From Gp13-AA77 sp036521995 (GTDB lineage: Bacteria > Acidobacteriota > Terriglobia > UBA7540), in the NCBI GenBank assembly GCA_036521995.1, contig DATDGR010000129.1:1-11878 (forward strand): DNA of 11,878 nucleotides, written 5' to 3'. Both the position numbers and the translations under genes were made by a program. This document shows positions 7,212 to 11,878 of this stretch, in pieces. The stretch's first letter is position 1. Each line of letters starts with the position of its first letter. The notes beneath the pieces are model-generated. The model saw nothing but the letters and a program-made list of their open reading frames with translations, ran no database searches and was not told the DNA's origin.

Positions 7212-8144
7212 TCAAACCAGCTCGGCCGAGGGGAGCTTGAGAGATGAGAACGCCCCCGGCAGCGGAGGAGCCGGGAAAAGGTTGGGGTGGATCAGATGGC
7301 CTAGGATTTCGAGGCTTTCGACGATTCGCGGTCCCGGACGGCTGAAATAAGCCGAGCCGTCGGTGGCATGGATGCGCCCCGCCTTCGCTGCCGGCAGATC
7401 CTGCACGCCTTCAAACTTCGCCAGAATCTCCCCTTCCTGTTCGCAGCGGCTGAGACTGAAACCGCAGCAGGTGAGCACAATGACTTCGGGGGCAAAGTCC
7501 AGGACCTTGCTCCACTCGACCCGGCGCGACGGCCGGTGGAGCACCGCGAGATCGTCATGTCCGCCGGCGATCTCCACCAGCTCCTTCATCCAGTGGCCGC
7601 CGCAGTATGGGGGACTCACCCATTCCATGCAGAGGACTCGCGGCCGCCCGGCAACGGTCTCCGTCTGGCGCCGGGCCGCTTCGATGCGGCGCTCGAGGCT
7701 GTCTCGCAAGGCGCGGGCGCGAACCTCCGAGCCAATCGCCTTGCCGACCACCAGAATGTTGTCGAGAATGTCCTCAAGCGAATGAGGTTCCAGATTCAGA
7801 ACCACCGGATGGGACTTGAGATTTCTTGCTGCCTCCTGGACGTGGTCGTAGGAAACGGCGCAGACATCACAGAGCCGCTGCGTCAGGATCAGATCGGGGC
7901 GCAACTCCTCGAGCAGCGGAAGATTGAGTTCGTAGAGAGTCCCGGCCGCGTCCAGAGCCTTGCTGACTGCAGAGTCGATTTCCGCACTCGAAATCCCGTC
8001 CGGAAGGTTGGACCGCGTGACCTTGGGGATGTCGGCGGCCTGGGCCGGGTAGTCGCATTCGTGGGTCACGGCGACGAGTGAACTGCCTGCGCCCAGCGCA
8101 AACACGATCTCGGTGGCGCTCGGAAGTAAGGAACAGATTCTCAC
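7212..8144 (-). CDS. Cobalamin-binding protein, BtuF-like periplasmic-binding-protein fold without a signal peptide
   Basis: The protein resembles the type III periplasmic-binding proteins (BtuF/FhuD fold) annotated as cobalamin-binding or ABC substrate-binding proteins. From the GTG at 8144 it has 310 residues. The N-terminal lobe starts MRICSLLPSATEIVFALG and continues with VTHECDYP (26-33), a hallmark of this subfamily. ELRPDLILTQRLCDVCAVSYD (80-100) follows; then a helical backbone with VVLNLEPHSLEDILDNI (114-130), and a second lobe with ERWV-like MEWVSPPYCGGHWMKEL (173-189). There is no signal peptide, lipobox or membrane segment, so export is not evident. No BtuC/BtuD transporter genes are adjacent. 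The start is chosen because GAGAGGA lies about 10 nt upstream and the conserved domain begins exactly there. The same frame is open to 8384, but that extension reads like non-coding translation. Substrate is inferred from family only. Confidence 0.85.
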   Translation of the reverse strand: MRICSLLPSATEIVFALGAGSSLVAVTHECDYPAQAADIPKVTRSNLPDGISSAEIDSAVSKALDAAGTLYELNLPLLEELRPDLILTQRLCDVCAVSYDHVQEAARNLKSHPVVLNLEPHSLEDILDNILVVGKAIGSEVRARALRDSLERRIEAARRQTETVAGRPRVLCMEWVSPPYCGGHWMKELVEIAGGHDDLAVLHRPSRRVEWSKVLDFAPEVIVLTCCGFSLSRCEQEGEILAKFEGVQDLPAAKAGRIHATDGSAYFSRPGPRIVESLEILGHLIHPNLFPAPPLPGAFSSLKLPSAELV

Positions 8145-8179
8145 GATGCCGAATCCTCTCTCGACGGGCTGGTTGCAAT

Positions 8180-8388
8180 TGGCCCGGTGCCCCTTCGCGC
8201 AGCAGGAGCCCTGACATGCTGTGGCGAAGCAAGCGGGAAGGCGGATCCCACTCCTCCGCCAGCTCATCATAGCAAACCGACTCGTCGGAAACTGCAAACT
8301 GAAGGAGATCCGGGAGCAGAGGGTCTCGGTCGCCAGCGACGCGCTCCCGGAAGTAGCGCAGGATCTTTGCTGCAGAACCTGCATTCAA
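8180..8388 (-). pseudogene. Possible coding remnant upstream of the BtuF-like gene
   Basis: A minus-strand frame beginning at TTG 8388, offset by one base from the BtuF-like frame, gives about 70 residues that look protein-like. They include AAKILRYFRERVAGDRDPLL and SVCYDELAEEWDPPSRLLRH, acidic and helix-prone, with roughly 70% G or C at third codon positions by hand count. The frame continues open deep into the BtuF-like gene, where it becomes arginine-rich shadow sequence, so it has no stop of its own near the point where the signal fades. It could be the remnant of an upstream gene, or an N-terminal extension separated by a frameshift. I do not recognise a family, and it may be chance. Confidence 0.25.
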
Positions 8389-8664
8389 GGTGAAGGCTGA
8401 TTGTGCTGGACAAGGTCGACGTGCCTGATATATACTAGTAGGGTAACGTAGACTTGATTATAGTTATCGTCACGGGGTCTCGGGGAGTCCCTGGTCGCCA
8501 CGGTGCCAGAACCACTTGAATTCGTGCTGCTTTCTCGGCCGCGGCTGGAGTCCATCCCGGGTCGAAGGGAAGTCCCAAAACCCGCAGCCGTTCCTGGCCG
8601 TCGGCCCATGAGGACCGGGCGCTCCCAAGGGTGGTCCGAGGACCCCCCTGTCGAAAAATTGCAA

Positions 8665-8837
8665 AAACGAACCCGAGAAGCTGTTTAGAATCAACAAAAC
8701 GATGCAAAAATGAACCTAGAACGAACCTAAACGAACCCGAGATTCTGCAGTGGTCTGCGAGGTAAGTCATTTAGAATCGGTGGAAGCCTTGGGATCCGCG
8801 AAAAACGAACCCGAAACGAACCCAAAACGAACCCGAG
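8665..8837. repeat. Composite array of AACGAACCC-type short repeats
   Basis: The heptamer CGAACCC or a one-base variant occurs seven times: 8668-8674, 8711-8717 (TGAACCT), 8722-8728 (CGAACCT), 8732-8738, 8806-8812, 8817-8823 and 8828-8834. Within each group of three the spacing is 10-11 bp. The nonamer TTTAGAATC occurs at 8684-8692 and 8770-8778, each time preceding one triple group. Each triple, and the first single copy, ends in CGAACCCGAG. The array therefore looks like one composite unit, about 60-70 bp, present twice. GATTCT at 8741-8746 is the inverted copy of AGAATC. The G-rich strand is the minus strand. No coding or mobile function can be assigned. Confidence 0.7.
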
Positions 8838-8879
8838 CCGCCCGAATCGAGGAGCCGCGGCTGCACCTTGCGACTCTTG

Positions 8880-8895
8880 CCTCCGTTTTCGGAGG
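8880..8895. other. Perfect small hairpin CCTCCG-TTTT-CGGAGG
   Basis: A 6-bp perfect GC-rich stem with a TTTT loop lies just after the repeat array. No T-tract follows on either strand, so it is not a standard terminator. Its role is unknown. Confidence 0.35.
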
Positions 8896-9130
8896 TGCGC
8901 GACTACTGACAAACAGACCTGGGAGGTGCCCTGAAATCAATGTGATACAAAAACGGCCTTTGCGCTCAGTCAATGAGAACCGGCTCGGGGCTAGGAGAGG
9001 AACCACCTTAGGGCCGAGGATGAGATTCGGATCTACCCGTCCCAGAGACTCTCCAGCGGTTCGCGGGGGCCCGAAGGGCGCGGGCACCCCTGGGCCCGGC
9101 GTTCAGGGTGGTGTCTCCGGGCGGCGGTGT

Positions 9131-9136
9131 TACAAT
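9131..9136 (+). promoter_or_regulatory. Putative -10 element of the methyltransferase operon, giving a very short leader
   Basis: TACAAT is a 5/6 match to TATAAT and ends 9 nt before the ATG at 9146. A start site about 7 nt downstream would leave only a few leader nucleotides. No -35 match is seen at 17 nt spacing, and no Shine-Dalgarno sequence precedes the ATG. Leaderless or near-leaderless translation is a possible reading. Confidence 0.4.
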
Positions 9137-9145
9137 CGTTCCAAG

Positions 9146-9931
9146 ATGCCAGCGAGCCAGCACCATGCCGTGAAGGAGCAGTTCACCCGCACCGCCGAAG
9201 CCTTCTCAAGATACGCCCAGCGCGACGCTCCGGAAATACTGGCTGAGCGGGTGGAGTTCGCGGAGCCCGCGCCGGGCGAGTTCACTCTGGACGTCGCCTG
9301 CGGTCCCGGAAAATTTGTAGTGGCTCTCGCTTCCCGAGTAGGGTTTGCGCGCGGCATTGACTTGACCGCCGAGATGCTCCGCCAGGCGCGCGCTTTCCAG
9401 GAGGAGGCGGGCGTGCAAAACGCGGCCTTCGATCTTGGCGAAGCCGAGCGGCTGCCTTATGCCTCGGGTACCTTTGATCTGGTATCCTGTCAGTTCGCCT
9501 TTCATCACTTGTCGCAGCCGGAAGCCGCCCTTCGAGAGGTGGGTCGCGTGGCAAGGTCTGACGGCCGCCTGTTGATTGTGGACTCCGTCGGCCCCGAAGA
9601 GGAGGCGACCTCCCGTTTGCACAATGAAATCGAGCGCCTGCGGGACCCGTCGCACACGTTGACGTTGAGCTTGAGTTCTTTCGTGGCCCTGTTCGCGAAG
9701 CAGGGGCTGACGATCGCCAAACAAACCGTCCGCGATCGGCCCCGCTCCTTCGACCGATGGTTGCTTCGGGCCGGGCTCAAGCCTTCGGATACGCGCTACC
9801 ACGCTGTCCGGCGAGCCCTGGAAGAATCGATGCCGGGAGACCGGGCCGGCTTCTCCGCCCGCGTCTCGGGCGATGATCTTGAAATCGTGCATCAGGAAGG
9901 GATGTTTCTGCTGACCAAGCATGGACGCTAG
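9146..9931 (+). CDS. Class I SAM-dependent methyltransferase (Methyltransf_11/UbiE-like)
   Basis: This is a soluble methyltransferase of 261 residues with a Rossmann-like SAM-binding fold; the methyl acceptor is unknown. Motif I is LDVACGPGKFVVALA (48-62), motif II is the acidic GIDLTAEMLRQAR (70-82), and a motif near 96-105 (DLGEAERLPY) probably contacts the adenine. FDLVSCQFAFHHL (110-122) is motif IV-like, and GRLLIVDSV (140-148) is the post-IV strand. The pattern matches UbiE/COQ5-related and generic Methyltransf_11 enzymes. There is nothing to prove a quinone substrate, so I give no symbol. The same frame is open back to 8750, but those residues come from the repeat array and are not coding. 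The ATG at 9146 opens the conserved part. The next gene follows after 46 nt on the same strand, suggesting co-transcription. Confidence 0.88.
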   Translation: MPASQHHAVKEQFTRTAEAFSRYAQRDAPEILAERVEFAEPAPGEFTLDVACGPGKFVVALASRVGFARGIDLTAEMLRQARAFQEEAGVQNAAFDLGEAERLPYASGTFDLVSCQFAFHHLSQPEAALREVGRVARSDGRLLIVDSVGPEEEATSRLHNEIERLRDPSHTLTLSLSSFVALFAKQGLTIAKQTVRDRPRSFDRWLLRAGLKPSDTRYHAVRRALEESMPGDRAGFSARVSGDDLEIVHQEGMFLLTKHGR

Positions 9932-9977
9932 TCTCGACCAAAACCGGAGCGCGGAATGTGGCCGACTGGAGGCGAAG

Positions 9978-10964
9978 ATGTCAAACGTCTGGACGCGGCG
10001 AGCTTTCCTCGGGTCCTCTCTGGCGGCCTGTCTGCCGCTCGCGGCCCAGAGCCAGAGCAACTCGAGGGCGGCCCAGCCCAGTCCGGGTCCGGGCGGCTGG
10101 AAGCTCGGCATCATCACCGACGAAATCAGCCAGACGCTCGAGACGGCGCTCGACTTCATCACCAGCTATCAGCTTCACTACTGCGAGCTGCGGGAGATTT
10201 GGGACCACAACATGATGAACGCCAGCGCCGCCGACCTCGATCGCGCGGGCAAGCTGATCCGCGATCACGGCCTCATGGTCAGCGACATCGCTTCACCCAT
10301 CTTCAAGTGGAACCTGCCCCAGATGCCGGCCCAGGCGGAGAAGCGCGACACCTTTAACGCCAGCTTCACCGAGGATGACAGCGACGAGCTGCTCAAGAAG
10401 TCGTTCGAGCTGGCACATAGTCTGGGCTCGCACAAGGTGCGAATCTTCAGTTACTGGCGCGTGGACCAGCCTGAGAAAGCATATCCTTACGTTCGCGATC
10501 GACTGGTCCGCGCCGCCGAGCTCGCCTCCCGCAATGGCATCCTGCTGGTGCTGGAGAATGAGCACACCTGCAACATCGGGACCGGGAAGGAGCTCGGACG
10601 CCTGCTTTCCGACGTCAGCTCGCCCAGTCTCAAGGCCAACTGGGATCCGGCTAACGCGGTCATGCTGGGCGAGGTGCCGTATCCGGACGGATACTCGGCG
10701 GTTCGCGGAACGAGCGTGAGTCGAATCGGGCACATGCACGTCAAGGACGTGCGCAAGGACTCGACTGGAAAGCTCGAATGGGCTCCGGTGGGCGGAGGAT
10801 TTATCGACTGGCGCGGGCAGTTCGAAGCCCTCAAGCACGATGGGTACAACGAAACGATGTCGCTCGAGACGCATTACCGGCGGCCCGACGGCAATACGGT
10901 CGAAAGCACACGCGAGTCGCTGAGCGGCCTGCTGAAGATCCTGCAAGCGGTGCCCAGAACATGA
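9978..10964 (+). CDS. Sugar phosphate isomerase/epimerase-like TIM-barrel protein with Tat signal
   Basis: The 328-residue protein belongs to the xylose-isomerase-like TIM-barrel (AP endonuclease 2 fold) superfamily, whose members isomerise or epimerise sugars using a divalent metal. The N-terminus has a twin-arginine signal, TRRAFLGSSLAACLPLAAQS (6-25), followed by a low-complexity spacer, so export to the periplasm through Tat is predicted. The barrel begins WKLGIITDEI (41-50). Candidate metal ligands are E193 or E195 in VLENEH, D223 in NWDPAN, H252 and H254 in GHMHVKD, and E297 in MSLETHY. The ATG at 9978 is chosen over ATG 9921 because GGAGG lies 5 nt upstream and the Tat signal is then at the very N-terminus. 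The substrate is unknown, as is usual for this family. Confidence 0.88.
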   Translation: MSNVWTRRAFLGSSLAACLPLAAQSQSNSRAAQPSPGPGGWKLGIITDEISQTLETALDFITSYQLHYCELREIWDHNMMNASAADLDRAGKLIRDHGLMVSDIASPIFKWNLPQMPAQAEKRDTFNASFTEDDSDELLKKSFELAHSLGSHKVRIFSYWRVDQPEKAYPYVRDRLVRAAELASRNGILLVLENEHTCNIGTGKELGRLLSDVSSPSLKANWDPANAVMLGEVPYPDGYSAVRGTSVSRIGHMHVKDVRKDSTGKLEWAPVGGGFIDWRGQFEALKHDGYNETMSLETHYRRPDGNTVESTRESLSGLLKILQAVPRT

Positions 10965-10988
10965 ATGCGTACCGATCGTGGTCGAGCT

Positions 10989-11567
10989 TCATTTCTCCGG
11001 TGCGGGCGGCGACTTCTCGACTGGAAGACCTTTTTGCAGCCAGTCGGTGTGGAAATCGCGCTCGAGATCGAGCACGCGCAAGTGGGTGAATCCCATCCGC
11101 TTCAAGGCCTCGAAGGCCGGACGGATATTGGGGCACTGCTTAAACGGGCAGCAACCGCAGTAAACCACCACCGAGCGGTCGCGTGGCCAAGCCTGGGCGG
11201 CGGCTTCGAGGCTCTTCAAGCCCGAGGCCTCGCGCGCCGGACCCTGCACCAGGGAGCCGGGAACGTGAGCGGACTCGTAAAAAAAGCTGAACCCGACGCA
11301 GACCACCAGCGGCTTCGAAGCGGACGTGCCTGCGAGTTCGCGTGCCAAGGCCTCCGGCTTGACGACTTCCGACGCGCTCCAGGGCTCGGGCGAATCCGCC
11401 GACGCCGAAGGCGGTTCAGCAAGGGGAGAGGGTCGAGCAAAAGTCGTTTTCGACAAGACCAGCGCCGCCACGACAGCCGGGAGCGCGAGGGAAATGGCAA
11501 GGCTCGCCCGAAGCCTTGCAGGGGTCTTGTGCTTTTCAACACGAGGCACGGCAACCTCCGATGGCAT
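10989..11567 (-). CDS. Membrane-anchored or secreted rhodanese-like protein with cysteine-rich active loop
   Basis: From the ATG at 11567 the product is 192 residues. A hydrophobic segment (about 21-39, ASLAISLALPAVVAALVLS) after a basic N-terminus acts as a signal anchor or signal peptide, then a serine/proline-rich linker leads to a rhodanese-like domain (about 65-185). Rhodanese features are LVVCVGFSFFYESAHVPGSL (87-106, with the HVPG equivalent of HIPGA) and the active-site strand VVVYCGCCPFKQCPN (133-147). C137 is at the usual catalytic position, and C139, C140 and C145 are added. Rhodaneses transfer sulfane sulfur, but the CGCC arrangement could also support thiol redox chemistry. The frame extends to an ATG at 11774, but those residues look non-coding and lie under the opposite-strand gene. 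AGGA sits a few bases before 11567. It converges on the isomerase-like gene, 24 nt apart. Confidence 0.82.
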   Translation of the reverse strand: MPSEVAVPRVEKHKTPARLRASLAISLALPAVVAALVLSKTTFARPSPLAEPPSASADSPEPWSASEVVKPEALARELAGTSASKPLVVCVGFSFFYESAHVPGSLVQGPAREASGLKSLEAAAQAWPRDRSVVVYCGCCPFKQCPNIRPAFEALKRMGFTHLRVLDLERDFHTDWLQKGLPVEKSPPAPEK

Positions 11568-11589
11568 GGTCCTGGACCGCGCGATCACC

Positions 11590-11618
11590 TTGTCTTGCCC
11601 GAACCCGATTGTTATTCT
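11590..11618 (+). promoter_or_regulatory. Putative promoter of the zinc-ribbon-like gene
   Basis: TTGTCT (11590-11595) and TATTCT (11613-11618) are each 4/6 matches to the -35 and -10 consensus, with a 17-nt spacer. Transcription would begin about 6 nt before the ATG at 11631. No Shine-Dalgarno sequence is present, again compatible with a near-leaderless message. The match is modest. Confidence 0.35.
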
Positions 11619-11620
11619 TA

Positions 11621-11648
11621 AGTCTAACCCATGGCTGCGCCCTGTCGA
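11621..11648 (-). promoter_or_regulatory. Putative promoter of the rhodanese-like gene
   Basis: On the minus strand TCGACA (11648-11643, 5/6 match) and TAGACT (11626-11621, 4/6) are spaced 16 nt apart, giving a leader of about 45-50 nt before the ATG at 11567. The element overlaps the start of the divergent gene at 11631, so the two promoters would be face-to-back over the same 60 bp. It is a weak call. Confidence 0.3.
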
Positions 11649-11878
11649 AAGTGTGGAGCTACCAAGACGGAGCCGGTTCGACCCGGGCTGCGCTCCAAGC
11701 TGGCTCGAAAGCTCGGCTATGAGATGCGCAAATGCGCCCGCTGCCGCAAGCTCCGGCTGCTGAATCGGCGCCAATGGGCAGCCCGATCTGACGGACCGGC
11801 CTACGCCTCGGAAGGACCGGCGCCGCCCAATCCAGCGCGGTTTCGCGATCCTGACGATTTCAATGGTTGTCCGCGCTG
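11631..11878 (+). CDS. Small zinc-ribbon-like protein, 3' end cut by window edge
   Basis: The 82 complete codons visible, starting at the ATG at 11631, encode MAAPCRKCGATKTEP at the N-terminus, with a basic helix-like stretch and then EMRKCARCRKLRLL (31-44). The two CxxC pairs (C5/C8 and C35/C38) separated by 26 residues form a plausible four-cysteine zinc ribbon. A further cysteine is C80. After residue 45 the sequence is proline- and charge-rich. I do not recognise a named family. The frame has no stop before the window end, and it is divergent from the rhodanese gene with 63 nt between start codons. Confidence comes from the paired cysteine motifs starting right at the ATG. The competing minus-strand frame here lacks any motif. 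Confidence 0.6.
   Translation, partial: MAAPCRKCGATKTEPVRPGLRSKLARKLGYEMRKCARCRKLRLLNRRQWAARSDGPAYASEGPAPPNPARFRDPDDFNGCPR

Larger units (their letters stand above)
8145..9145. other. About 1 kb without a convincing gene
   Basis: Between the BtuF-like gene and the methyltransferase I find no ORF with a recognisable protein. Open frames here translate into biased strings such as the NEPETNPKRT and GFVLGSFRVRF types produced by the repeats. The stretch holds the possible remnant at 8180-8388, the AACGAACCC repeat array at 8665-8837, and a small hairpin at 8880-8895. A GC-rich segment with GGGCCC at 9067-9072 and again at 9092-9097 precedes the methyltransferase promoter. A TATAAT on the minus strand (8457-8462) has no partner -35, so I do not call it a promoter. 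No tRNA or known riboswitch was recognised, and there is no B12-box-like element before the BtuF-like gene. Confidence 0.6.

Noticed and set aside
8385..8500. Cobalamin riboswitch upstream of the BtuF-like gene
   Set aside because: I could not find the conserved B12-box-like sequence on the minus strand. A covariance-model search would settle it.
8435..8912. Minus-strand ORFs with GFVLGSF- and FRFVLGSF-type translations
   Set aside because: The similar peptides are just the repeated GGGTTCGTTT DNA read in frame. There are no ribosome-binding sites or domains.
8750..9145. N-terminal extension of the methyltransferase in the same open frame
   Set aside because: The translation comes from the AACGAACCC repeats and GC-rich spacer, has no motif, and the conserved domain starts after the ATG at 9146.
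9206..10162. Long minus-strand ORF of 318 codons
   Set aside because: It lies opposite the well-supported methyltransferase and isomerase-like genes and shows no recognisable motif. It is a high-GC antisense shadow.
11568..11774. Longer rhodanese start at ATG 11774
   Set aside because: The extra 69 residues lack features, and they would bury the signal-anchor segment and overlap the opposite-strand zinc-ribbon gene and both promoters.

Overview
This is a GC-rich bacterial chromosome segment of about 11.9 kb. The presence of mraZ, a peptidoglycan operon with a meso-diaminopimelate-type MurE, and a 'YCGCCPF'-type rhodanese suggest a Gram-negative-type bacterium, possibly of the phylum Acidobacteriota. 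That placement is an inference from family resemblance and gene style, not something the sequence proves. No rRNA, tRNA, insertion sequence, CRISPR array or phage gene was seen.

Positions 1-7042 (minus strand) hold the front half of a classical division and cell wall (dcw) cluster. In transcription order it runs mraZ, rsmH, ftsL-like, ftsI, murE, murF. Gaps between genes are 14-49 nt, and murF runs off the left edge. A TTGACA promoter with three 10-bp-phased GTGG-type boxes lies just upstream of mraZ and looks like the MraZ autoregulatory operator. Together these genes provide the transcriptional regulator, a 16S rRNA methyltransferase, the divisome membrane protein FtsL, the septal transpeptidase (here with a C-terminal PASTA domain), and two Mur ligases that add the third residue and the terminal dipeptide of the stem peptide.

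Positions 7043-8144 hold a stand-alone cobalamin-binding (BtuF-like) protein on the minus strand. It is separated from mraZ by a short spacer with small repeats and palindromes. Its upstream side may carry a decayed or frameshifted coding remnant (8180-8388).

Positions 8145-9145 are about 1 kb without a convincing gene. They contain an unusual composite array of AACGAACCC heptamer-based repeats phased at 10-11 bp.

Positions 9146-10964 (plus strand) hold a two-gene unit: a class I SAM-dependent methyltransferase and a Tat-signal sugar phosphate isomerase/epimerase-like TIM barrel. A membrane-anchored rhodanese-like protein (10989-11567, minus) converges on it. The window ends with the start of a small zinc-ribbon-like protein (11631 onward, plus), divergent from the rhodanese gene.
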